64,000 nt of DNA from NCBI GenBank assembly GCA_947493705.1, contig CANLSH010000002.1, positions 62,001-126,000 of the forward strand, read 5' to 3'. This DNA comes from an uncultured Arachnia sp. (GTDB taxonomy: Bacteria > Actinomycetota > Actinomycetes > Propionibacteriales > Propionibacteriaceae). Position numbers and translations under genes: made by a program. The notes under the pieces were generated by a model that saw only the letters and a program-made list of their open reading frames with translations, was not told the DNA's origin and searched no databases. Below, piece by piece: positions 27,814 through 34,950 of the stretch (the stretch's first letter is position 1; each line of letters begins with the position of its first letter).

Positions 27814-28580
27814 GGTGTCAGGACCTCCAGGCGTGAATCGGGGGGCAGGGAGAGTTTGTTGGGAGATGGGGTGCGGTCGGTGATCAGTCCGGTGAAGTCT
27901 GTCAGCGGCGCGATCTCAAGGAATCCGGAGCCGGGGAACTTCTCGTGATCGGCCAGCAACCAGGACCGGGTGGAAATCTCAAGCATGGCACGTTTGATGG
28001 GTACCTCGCTCGGAGTGGAATCCAGGACGGCGCCATCCGGTCTGACACCAGCCGCTCCGAGGAAAGCGGCGTCGACGCGGACCTGTCGGAAGCAGGACTC
28101 AGTGAGTACGCCCACCATCGATTCGTAGTTCGAGCGGAGCACGCCACCCATCACCACGAGGTCTATCGACGCCGCGTCGGCCAGCACCCGCACCACGGCG
28201 AGCGAGGCGGTGACGACCGTGATGCGCCTGGTCCGCAGATGCGGGCACATCGCAAACACGGTGGTGCCTGCATCGAGAGCGACGACGTCCCCGTCGTCGA
28301 TCCGATCGACGGCAACGCGGGCAATCCGGTGCTTCTCCTCGGATGCCTGGCCAGCCACCACCGAGAAAGGACTGAGGTCCGCCTCCGGCCTGGTCGCCGC
28401 CCGCTGCCGACAGGCTCCGCCGCGCACACGTTCAAGCACACCTCGCCGGGCCAGATCGTCGAGGTCGCGTCGCACTGTGGCCTCAGACACGGCCAACGAC
28501 GTCACCAGATCTGCCACCGACATCGAGCCGCGGATGTTCACCATTTCCGCCATCCGACGCTGTCGTACCTCAGTGATCAC
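27810..28580 (-). CDS. DeoR-family sugar-responsive transcriptional regulator
   Basis: A 256-residue DeoR/GlpR-type regulator. The N-terminal winged helix (RQRRMAEMVNIRGSMSVADL, then SEATVRRDLDDLARRG) is complete, and the C-terminal sensor domain has the sugar-phosphate-binding ALDAGTTVFAM and LGAAGVRPDG segments. DeoR sensors usually bind phosphorylated sugars. It overlaps the GH4 gene and diverges from the ABC sugar operon, whose shared promoter region holds two inverted repeats. The simplest model is repression of both arms relieved by a phosphosugar. Confidence 0.9.
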   Translation of the reverse strand: MITEVRQRRMAEMVNIRGSMSVADLVTSLAVSEATVRRDLDDLARRGVLERVRGGACRQRAATRPEADLSPFSVVAGQASEEKHRIARVAVDRIDDGDVVALDAGTTVFAMCPHLRTRRITVVTASLAVVRVLADAASIDLVVMGGVLRSNYESMVGVLTESCFRQVRVDAAFLGAAGVRPDGAVLDSTPSEVPIKRAMLEISTRSWLLADHEKFPGSGFLEIAPLTDFTGLITDRTPSPNKLSLPPDSRLEVLTP

Positions 28581-28594
28581 GGCGTAAATCTATC

Positions 28595-28623
28595 ACTGAG
28601 CAATCAGTTTCAAGCGTTTTGAA
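28595..28623 (+). promoter_or_regulatory. Two adjacent inverted repeats, probable operator for the sugar locus
   Basis: ACTGA-GCAA-TCAGT (28595-28608) is followed without a gap by TTCAA-GCGTT-TTGAA (28609-28623), both perfect, in the AT-richer gap between the DeoR gene and the sugar-binding protein gene. Their location 15-43 bp from the regulator start codon makes them candidate sites for autoregulation and control of the ABC operon. No specific -10/-35 pair could be fixed. Confidence 0.5.
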
Positions 28624-28690
28624 TCAAACAGCAGCAGATACCCTCATGTTCTGGCATGCTGACAGTGTCACATCTATGGAGGAGGAACCA

Positions 28691-30070
28691 ATGTCGTTTC
28701 ATCCACTCACCCGCCGCTCCCTGCTGACAGGAACCGCCGGTCTGGCCGCGGCGGCGGTGCTCACCGCCTGTGCCCCCGGCGCCGAAACCGACACGGGCAC
28801 GGACGCGGACACCGCGCCCCCCGCCCCCGCAGATGTTCAAACTGATCCCTCCACCCTGGGCGATGTGGAACTGGTGGTGTGGGACCAGGAAGTGCGGGGT
28901 AGCCAGAACGACGCCCTCGTGGCCCTCAACACCGCCTTCGAGGAGCAGTACCCCAACATCACCATCAATCGCACCAGCCAGGCTTTCGATGACCTGAAGA
29001 ATCAGGTCACGCTCGCACTCTCCGGGGATGATGTACCGGACGTGGTCCAGGTCAACAATGCGCGTGCCGACATGGGACAGTTCGTCAAGGCCGGTCAGCT
29101 GGTGGACCTTTCTCCGTACGCGGAGGCCTACGGGTGGGAGGATCGGTTCTCGCCGTCGGTGCTGAGCAAAGTCCGCTATTCCGATGACGCAGCGACCTTC
29201 GGTGAGGGCAACCTGTACGGGCTCCCGCAAACAGGCGAGGTCGTCGGCATCTTCTATTCAGCCGAAAAGCTCGACGCACTGGGTGGTGAGCCGCCCACCA
29301 CGTGGGACGAGTACTTCTCCCTGCTGGATGCGGCAAAGGAGGCGGGGGAGCAGCCCATGGTGCTCGGCAACATCGAACAGTGGCCAGCACTGCACGTCTT
29401 CGGTCCGATGCAGGCGCACTTCGTCGACACCGAAGAAGTGGTCAAGCTCGCCATGGGCAACGAGGGCGCCAGCTGGGTGGACGAACAGAACACCGCTGCG
29501 ATGGAAAAGTTCCAGTCCTGGGGTGAACAGCAGTACTTCGGTCCCTCGCCCAACGGGCTCGACTACGACACCGCATGGACGGACTTCACCACCGGCACGG
29601 GCGTGTTCCTGCCGGGTGGTTCGTGGCTGGGAACAGACATGGAAGCTGCCATGGGTGAGGACCTCCACTTCATGGCACCGCCCCCCGCGAAGGACGGAAA
29701 GCTCGCAACCACCGGTGGCACCGGCATCCCGTTTTCCATCCCCGCGAATGCGAAGAACGTGGACGCCGCCGCCGCGTACATCGATTTCATCACCAGCGAT
29801 GACGCCATGCAGATCATCGCCGACAACGGAGGGATGCCGGTGTTGCGCACCAGGGAACTCGCACCCGAGAGCGGCGTGCAGAAGGAGATCTACGAAGCCT
29901 TCGCCGACGTGTCCACCGACGGAACACTGCTGCCGTACCTTGATTACGCCACCCCAACGTTCTCCGACACTGCCGGACAGGGTCTGCAGGAGGTCCTTGG
30001 CGGACAGAAGACCCCGGATGAGGTGCTGCAGGACTTCGAGGACGACTACTCGGAGTTCGTCAATGGCTGA
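28691..30070 (+). CDS. Sugar ABC transporter substrate-binding lipoprotein (family 1)
   Basis: A 459-residue extracellular solute-binding protein. RRSLLTGTAGLAAAAVLTAC is a Tat-like lipoprotein signal with the lipidated Cys near 30, followed by an acidic, threonine-rich linker. The mature part has features of MalE/family 1 binders (NAFEEQYPNI-like helix, GVFLPGGSW, FSIPANAKNVDAAAAYIDF). The ATG at 28691 has GGAGGA six bases upstream, excluding the longer frame from 28619. It captures an oligosaccharide or glycoside for the two permeases that overlap downstream. An MsiK-type ATPase must come from elsewhere, since none is encoded here. Confidence 0.9.
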   Translation: MSFHPLTRRSLLTGTAGLAAAAVLTACAPGAETDTGTDADTAPPAPADVQTDPSTLGDVELVVWDQEVRGSQNDALVALNTAFEEQYPNITINRTSQAFDDLKNQVTLALSGDDVPDVVQVNNARADMGQFVKAGQLVDLSPYAEAYGWEDRFSPSVLSKVRYSDDAATFGEGNLYGLPQTGEVVGIFYSAEKLDALGGEPPTTWDEYFSLLDAAKEAGEQPMVLGNIEQWPALHVFGPMQAHFVDTEEVVKLAMGNEGASWVDEQNTAAMEKFQSWGEQQYFGPSPNGLDYDTAWTDFTTGTGVFLPGGSWLGTDMEAAMGEDLHFMAPPPAKDGKLATTGGTGIPFSIPANAKNVDAAAAYIDFITSDDAMQIIADNGGMPVLRTRELAPESGVQKEIYEAFADVSTDGTLLPYLDYATPTFSDTAGQGLQEVLGGQKTPDEVLQDFEDDYSEFVNG

Positions 30071-30980
30071 CGAGCCGAAGAAACGGGTACGGGAGCGGCC
30101 CTCGGCGGTCGTGCGGCATGGCGCCGCCCCGTACCTGTACCTTCTGCCTGCATTTCTCGTCTACGCCGGGTTCATGCTGTATCCGCTGGTGAGGGCCGGA
30201 CAGTTCTCGCTGTACGAGTGGCCCGGTTTCGGTCCGGCAACGTTCGTCGGCTTCACCAACTACGTCGACCTGATGGGGGACGAGCGATTTCTGGCCTCCA
30301 TCGGCCACGCGCTGGTTTTGATCCTCTTCTACTCCATTTTGCCGTTGATGATCGGCCTGGTGCTGGCGGCCGTGCTGCGACGTGGAAGCGTGCGGGGACT
30401 GAGCTTCTTCCGGGTGGCAATTTTTCTGCCGCAGGTGATCGCGCTCGTCGTCGTCGCCGTCGCGTGGCAGCAGATCTACTCTCCCAGCGGGCAGCTGAAC
30501 GATCTTCTCGAGGTGATCGGCCTGGGTGAGCTGACCCGCGGCTGGCTGGGTGACCCGGCTCTCGCGCTGCCCGCCGTGGGTGTCATCGGATTCTGGCTGG
30601 AGACAGGCCTGGTGATGCTGCTGCTGCTGGCGGGGATGGGCCGGATTTCCGACCAGCTCTACGAAGCGGCAAGACTCGATGGCGCGGGCCCTGTCCGGGA
30701 GTTCTTCGCGATCACACTCCCCAGCGTCAAGGCAGAGATCACCACTGCGCTCGTGCTGACCATCATTGCCGCGTTGAAGACCTTCGACCTGATTTATCTG
30801 ACCACATCCGGCGGTCCCGGCACCGTCACGACGGTGCCCAGCTATGAGGTGTACAACCGTGCATTCAACCTCAAGGACGTGGGTTCCGCATCTGCCGTGG
30901 CGATCGTGCTGACGATCATGGTGTTCGGGATCAACGTCGCGGTCTCCCGCATCGGTGAAGAGAAGGGCGTGCGGCGATGA
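30063..30980 (+). CDS. Sugar ABC transporter permease (MalF/UgpA type)
   Basis: A 305-residue permease of the binding-protein-dependent sugar importers. Six hydrophobic helices are visible, and the EAA motif is YEAARLDGAGPVREFFAITL (residues about 200-219). It begins 8 bp before the stop of the binding-protein gene and ends in a 4-bp ATGA overlap with the second permease, so the three are translationally coupled. It forms the heterodimeric channel with the next gene. Confidence 0.9.
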   Translation: MADEPKKRVRERPSAVVRHGAAPYLYLLPAFLVYAGFMLYPLVRAGQFSLYEWPGFGPATFVGFTNYVDLMGDERFLASIGHALVLILFYSILPLMIGLVLAAVLRRGSVRGLSFFRVAIFLPQVIALVVVAVAWQQIYSPSGQLNDLLEVIGLGELTRGWLGDPALALPAVGVIGFWLETGLVMLLLLAGMGRISDQLYEAARLDGAGPVREFFAITLPSVKAEITTALVLTIIAALKTFDLIYLTTSGGPGTVTTVPSYEVYNRAFNLKDVGSASAVAIVLTIMVFGINVAVSRIGEEKGVRR

Positions 30981-31786
30981 GGATATCCGCCCCGGAGAAG
31001 GCCTTGAACTACATCATTCTTGGCCTGTTCGCGCTGTTCGCACTCACGCCCGTCGCAACGATTGCCGCCACCGCTCTCGGTCCCCAGATCGGCGACCAGA
31101 CGGACGGCCTGCATTTCGGCAATATCGTCGATGCGTGGCAGATCGGGGAATTCGGCGCTGCCCTGGGGCGCTCCTTACTGGTGGCCATGCTGGTGGTGAT
31201 CAGCGCCCTGACACTGTCCATCCTCGCGGGCTACGCCTTCGGAACCATGCGGTTTCGTGGTTCGACGGCGTTGTTCTACCTCTTCCTCCTGGGTCTGATG
31301 GTCCCCGCGGAAGCCATCATCATCCCGTTGTTCTTTGACCTGCGAACCCTCGGCCTCATCGACACCATCTGGGCAGTATCGCTACCTCAGATTGCGCAGT
31401 CGGTGGCCTTCGGAACCTTCTGGATGCGAGCACAATTCCGGGCACTGCCGCCGAACCTGGTGGAAGCGGCGGCCATCGATGGCACGAGCGGCCTGCAGAC
31501 GCTGTGGCGGATCATCATCCCGCCGTCTCTTCCCTCGATTGCGACGGTGACGGTGCTGATGTTCATGTGGACGTGGAATGAGTTCTTGATTCCTCTTGTG
31601 ATGTCGCCGGGTGCAACGTGGCGGACGGCGCCGTTGGGGTTGGCGATCTTCAAGGGGCAGTACACGGCTGACAATGCCCTTATCGCTGCCGCCGGTGTCA
31701 TCATTGCGACGCCCATCGTCGTGGTGTTCCTGCTCCTGCAGCGCTACTTCATCAACGGGATGTTGGAAGGTGCGGCCAAGGAATGA
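30977..31786 (+). CDS. Sugar ABC transporter permease (MalG/UgpE type)
   Basis: A 269-residue six-helix permease, the second channel subunit. The EAA loop is VEAAAIDGTSGLQTLWRIII (about residues 160-179), and the C-terminal IFKGQYTADNALIAAAGVII segment is characteristic of CarB/MalG-like sugar permeases. It overlaps the upstream permease by ATGA and the kinase gene downstream by ATGA (31783-31786). Confidence 0.9.
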   Translation: MRISAPEKALNYIILGLFALFALTPVATIAATALGPQIGDQTDGLHFGNIVDAWQIGEFGAALGRSLLVAMLVVISALTLSILAGYAFGTMRFRGSTALFYLFLLGLMVPAEAIIIPLFFDLRTLGLIDTIWAVSLPQIAQSVAFGTFWMRAQFRALPPNLVEAAAIDGTSGLQTLWRIIIPPSLPSIATVTVLMFMWTWNEFLIPLVMSPGATWRTAPLGLAIFKGQYTADNALIAAAGVIIATPIVVVFLLLQRYFINGMLEGAAKE

Positions 31787-32895
31787 GAGACCACGTCCAC
31801 GACGACGAATTCTGCGCCACCTGTTGGCGCTGGGATCCGTTGGCGAAAACCCGGCATGAAGACAACCCTCCGCTTGACGTCGTCACCACCGGGATGGTGT
31901 TCTTCGACATCATCTTCACCGGTCTTCCGCGGCTTCCCCGTCCGGGCGAAGAACTGTGGAGCACGGGCATGGGGTCCTGCCCGGGCGGCATCGCGAATCT
32001 GGCAACGGCGTCGGCCAGACTGGGAATGCGTACGTCCCTGGTGACGGGTTTCGGTGACGACGCCTACAGCGAATGGATGCGCAGCACATTGTCGGGACAG
32101 GAGCACATCGACCTTTCGGCGTCGCGGACCTTCAACGATTTTCACGCCGCGACGACGGTCTCGCTGGCGTTCCAGGGTGACCGCGGCATGGTCAGTCATG
32201 GTCACACTCTTCCTGAGCCGCTACTGGAGGACGTCAAAGAGATCCCTCACTCCAGAGCAGCTGTGCTGGATCTGACCGGGGACATCTCATGGTTGGATGA
32301 GCTCGCGCGGCGCGGCACGATGGTGTTCGCCGATGTGGGGTTCGACGAGACCGAAAGGTGGGACAGAGCAGTCCTCACAAGCCTGGATCGTTGCCATGCC
32401 TTCACTCCCAACGCCGTCGAGGCCATGGCCTACACCCGCACAACGTCGCCACACGAAGCTCTCCACAAGCTGGCTGATCTGGTGCCCCTCGCCATTGTCA
32501 CCGACGGCGTGAACGGCAGCTACGCCATTGATCAGAGCACCAACGAGGAGGCGTTCTGTCCAGCCGTGAAAGTGGAGGCGATTGACCCGACGGGGGCCGG
32601 CGACGTCTTCGCCGCATCCTGCCTGCTCGGCACGCTGGCCGGGTGGCCGTTGGAGCAGCGGCTGCTTCTTGCCTCGCTCAGTTCGTCGCTGGCGGTGCAG
32701 GAGTTCGGCGGGTCACTGGCTGCGCCCGGTTGGGGTGACATCTCCGACTGGTGGGAGCACATGTGGCGGCGCCAGGATCCCGAGGGTCTGGCCCTGCAGC
32801 AGCAGTATGGCTTCCTCGATGATCTCGTTCCCAGGCACCGGGTGCAGGGTGTCCGTCGGGCACAGGGTACGTTCGCCATGGTCTCCGACGCCTGA
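31783..32895 (+). CDS. PfkB-family carbohydrate kinase
   Basis: A 370-residue ribokinase-superfamily kinase. The N-terminal GG signature is present as CPGGIANLATASARLG, and the C-terminal anion hole/catalytic base motif is DPTGAGDVFAA (near 268). About 30 residues precede the fold, including a CATC pair, and a 60-residue helical tail follows the core. It is translationally coupled to a sugar importer and faces a GH4 phospho-glycosidase gene. It is therefore the likely source of the phosphate that GH4 substrates need, or it phosphorylates a monosaccharide product; which of these cannot be decided from sequence. Confidence 0.87.
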   Translation: MRDHVHDDEFCATCWRWDPLAKTRHEDNPPLDVVTTGMVFFDIIFTGLPRLPRPGEELWSTGMGSCPGGIANLATASARLGMRTSLVTGFGDDAYSEWMRSTLSGQEHIDLSASRTFNDFHAATTVSLAFQGDRGMVSHGHTLPEPLLEDVKEIPHSRAAVLDLTGDISWLDELARRGTMVFADVGFDETERWDRAVLTSLDRCHAFTPNAVEAMAYTRTTSPHEALHKLADLVPLAIVTDGVNGSYAIDQSTNEEAFCPAVKVEAIDPTGAGDVFAASCLLGTLAGWPLEQRLLLASLSSSLAVQEFGGSLAAPGWGDISDWWEHMWRRQDPEGLALQQQYGFLDDLVPRHRVQGVRRAQGTFAMVSDA

Positions 32896-32936
32896 ATCGC
32901 GGGTCAGAACGTGTCTCGCCGACGATAGAACACTGA

Positions 32937-33040
32937 CCGGATATGACGGGATCAGTGGCCCCCGAGGCGTATATCGCCGCGGTGGGCAGTGGGTGCGGCG
33001 TGTCCGGCCGGGCGGAGGGAGTCGGGGGTGTGCGTTGACC
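32937..33040 (+). repeat. Dispersed ~100-bp repeat, copy B
   Basis: Starts CCGGATATGACGGGATCAGT, 42 bp after the kinase stop, and matches 22441-22540 in the same orientation relative to the upstream plus-strand gene. Both copies lie in the gap between a plus-strand gene and a convergent minus-strand gene. That placement suggests a mobile or terminator-associated sequence, or a small RNA. No TSD or terminal inverted repeat is obvious. Confidence 0.6.
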
Positions 33041-33050
33041 CGTCGCTTCC

Positions 33051-34562
33051 CTAGTTCACCTGAACCGTCCGCACGTGGTAGCCGGTGGGACCATCGGGCA
33101 GGACGTCCTGGATGGTGTCGGTCTGCACCTCTCCGTCGCCATCCGTGGCGCGGGCGGTGATCTGGTGCGTTCCCCCCTCCGCGTTCCAGGGCAGGTACCA
33201 CTGTCGCCAGTAGTCGTCGCCGACGTACTCGCCCAACGTGGCTTCCTGCCAGGGACCATCGTCGACGCGGACCTCCACCTTGCTGATGCCCCGGTGCGTG
33301 GCCCAGGCGACACCGGCGATGGTCGCCTCGCCTGCTTCCAGCCGGTTGCCGGGAACGTCGATGCGGGTGGCGGTCTTGACGGGTCCCCTCTCGCCCCACC
33401 CGCGATTGGTCCAGTAGGCCTGCGCTTCGTCAAAGGTGGTCAGCGTCAGCTTCTCGAGCCATTTGGTGGCGCCGACGTAGCCGTACAGGCCCGGGGTGAG
33501 AAGCCGTGCCGGGTAGCCGTGCACCCGGGTCAGGGGTTCGCCATCCATGGCGATGGCGATCATGGCGTCGCGTCCGTCCAACATCACATCCAGGGGCGTG
33601 GAGGCGGAGAAGCCGTCGGCGCCGGAACTCAACACCTGCTCGACGCGAGCCTCGGGATCCGCCGCACGAAGGATGTCGGCCACCAGGACGCCCTGCCAGC
33701 GGGTGCTGCCGACGTACGGCCCGCCGATGGGGTTGCTGACGCAAGTCAGCGTGACATCACGCTCCACCATGGGCATCGCGAGCAACTCGTCGAAGGTGAT
33801 GGTGTAGGGATTGCGCACCATGCCGTCGATCACGAGCTCCCAGTCATCGGTTTCCCGGCGGGGGACGCTCACGGCGATGTCGATGCGGTAGAAGTCCTCG
33901 ATGGGGGTGCGCAGAGGGGTGAGTCCGTCGATGCGCGTTTCAAGTCCGGGAGGCAGGGTGGAGCTCGCTTGTGGAGCGGGGAGGTCCAGGGGTGGGCGAC
34001 CGACAGCTGCGGGGCGGATGAACCCCTCCACAGCAGCGAGTCCGAGACCACCGACGGCCACGCCCGCACCGCCCATCAGGAAGAGGCGACGGTTGGGCAC
34101 GTCTGTCTCGGCGTTGGCCGCCTCATCGAGGGCTACGACGCGTCCGATACCCCATCGGAGCACCAGGATCGCCACCAATGCGGCCACCATGCCAGCCATG
34201 ACGCTCGTGGTTGACGAACTGGGGCGCAGAGTCGCGATGATTCCGGAACCCACACCGAGAATGCCCAGCAGGACTGCGCCTGCCCACCCCGTCCGGCGTT
34301 GCGCCACACCGGCAAGCCACCCGAGGGCCGCAACCGCGACGGCGATGACCACGAGGAGAAACGCCTTGTCGGCGGTCCCGAAGGTGCTGACGGCCCAATC
34401 CTTGACGGCCGGCGGAGTGATGTCGATCACGAATCCGCCCACAGCGTCCATGGGGGAGGACGACGGGCCGGTGAAGATGGATGTGATCTGTCCCGCGAGA
34501 ACACCGACGAGGGCCGCAGCCAATCCCCAGATCCCGGCGGTGCTCCGTGTCGCGAGTGCCAT
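33051..34562 (-). CDS. Membrane-bound molybdopterin-dependent oxidoreductase (sulfite oxidase fold)
   Basis: A 503-residue protein. The first 170 residues contain four to five membrane helices. A Tat-like RRLFLMGGAGVAVGGLGLAAV segment follows. The catalytic domain then has the Mo-coordinating Cys in DVTLTCVSNPIGG (near 266), the HGYPARLLTPGLYGYVGATKW segment and a C-terminal Mo-co dimerisation domain (IAGVAWATHRGISKVEVRVD). It resembles YedY/sulfite-oxidase-like enzymes fused to a membrane anchor, seen widely in actinobacteria. The electron partner and substrate are unknown. ATG at 34562 is used; a TTG at 34568 is in frame. Confidence 0.87.
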   Translation of the reverse strand: MALATRSTAGIWGLAAALVGVLAGQITSIFTGPSSSPMDAVGGFVIDITPPAVKDWAVSTFGTADKAFLLVVIAVAVAALGWLAGVAQRRTGWAGAVLLGILGVGSGIIATLRPSSSTTSVMAGMVAALVAILVLRWGIGRVVALDEAANAETDVPNRRLFLMGGAGVAVGGLGLAAVEGFIRPAAVGRPPLDLPAPQASSTLPPGLETRIDGLTPLRTPIEDFYRIDIAVSVPRRETDDWELVIDGMVRNPYTITFDELLAMPMVERDVTLTCVSNPIGGPYVGSTRWQGVLVADILRAADPEARVEQVLSSGADGFSASTPLDVMLDGRDAMIAIAMDGEPLTRVHGYPARLLTPGLYGYVGATKWLEKLTLTTFDEAQAYWTNRGWGERGPVKTATRIDVPGNRLEAGEATIAGVAWATHRGISKVEVRVDDGPWQEATLGEYVGDDYWRQWYLPWNAEGGTHQITARATDGDGEVQTDTIQDVLPDGPTGYHVRTVQVN

Positions 34563-34634
34563 GGACAAATTTTACGCGTGGGCAACAACTCACCATCCTT
34601 CACCAATTGAGAAGAGTGACCCCGCCATATTTAC

Positions 34635-34653
34635 ACAGGTAAGGCTGTGCTAA
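34635..34653 (+). promoter_or_regulatory. DtxR/IdeR-like iron box upstream of feoA
   Basis: ACAGGTAAGGCTGTGCTAA agrees at 14 of 19 positions, by my count, with the IdeR consensus TTAGGTTAGGCTAACCTAA. It ends nine bases before the feoA start codon, a normal repressor position. Iron-replete repression of the feoA-feoB-nifU-like operon is the expected result. TAACTT overlapping its end could be the -10. Confidence 0.6.
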
Positions 34654-34662
34654 CTTTTTTCC

Positions 34663-34950
34663 ATGACACTTGGTGAGCAGCTGGGACAGCGGCAGTGCGC
34701 AGCCGCTGGGGGGCAGGCACGAACATGCAGCCTCGCGGAGCTTGGTTGCAACTGTCCGGCCACGATCATCGGGTTCACCTCAGATGACCAGATCTCCCGC
34801 CGCCTCTTCGATCTTGGTTTCACCCCCGGCGAGCTGGCGGCCCTCGTGCGCAAGGCCCCCATGCGCGACCCCCTGGTGTTCAACGTCGGCGGTTCCGAAA
34901 TAGTTCTGCGCAAGCGCGAAGCCAGCAGGATCCTGGTGGAGCAGCAGTGA
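34663..34950 (+). CDS. feoA: Ferrous iron transport protein A
   Basis: A 95-residue FeoA, an SH3-like cytoplasmic accessory of the FeoB ferrous-iron channel. The core reads ATIIGFTSDDQISRRLFDLG, then FTPGELAALVRKAPMRDPLVF and a C-terminal strand with EIVLRKREASRILV, the usual FeoA order. About 25 N-terminal residues with three cysteines (QRQC, RTCS, GCNC) precede the fold; they are not part of standard FeoA. The gene overlaps feoB by 4 bp (GTGA). Confidence 0.9.
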   Translation: MTLGEQLGQRQCAAAGGQARTCSLAELGCNCPATIIGFTSDDQISRRLFDLGFTPGELAALVRKAPMRDPLVFNVGGSEIVLRKREASRILVEQQ

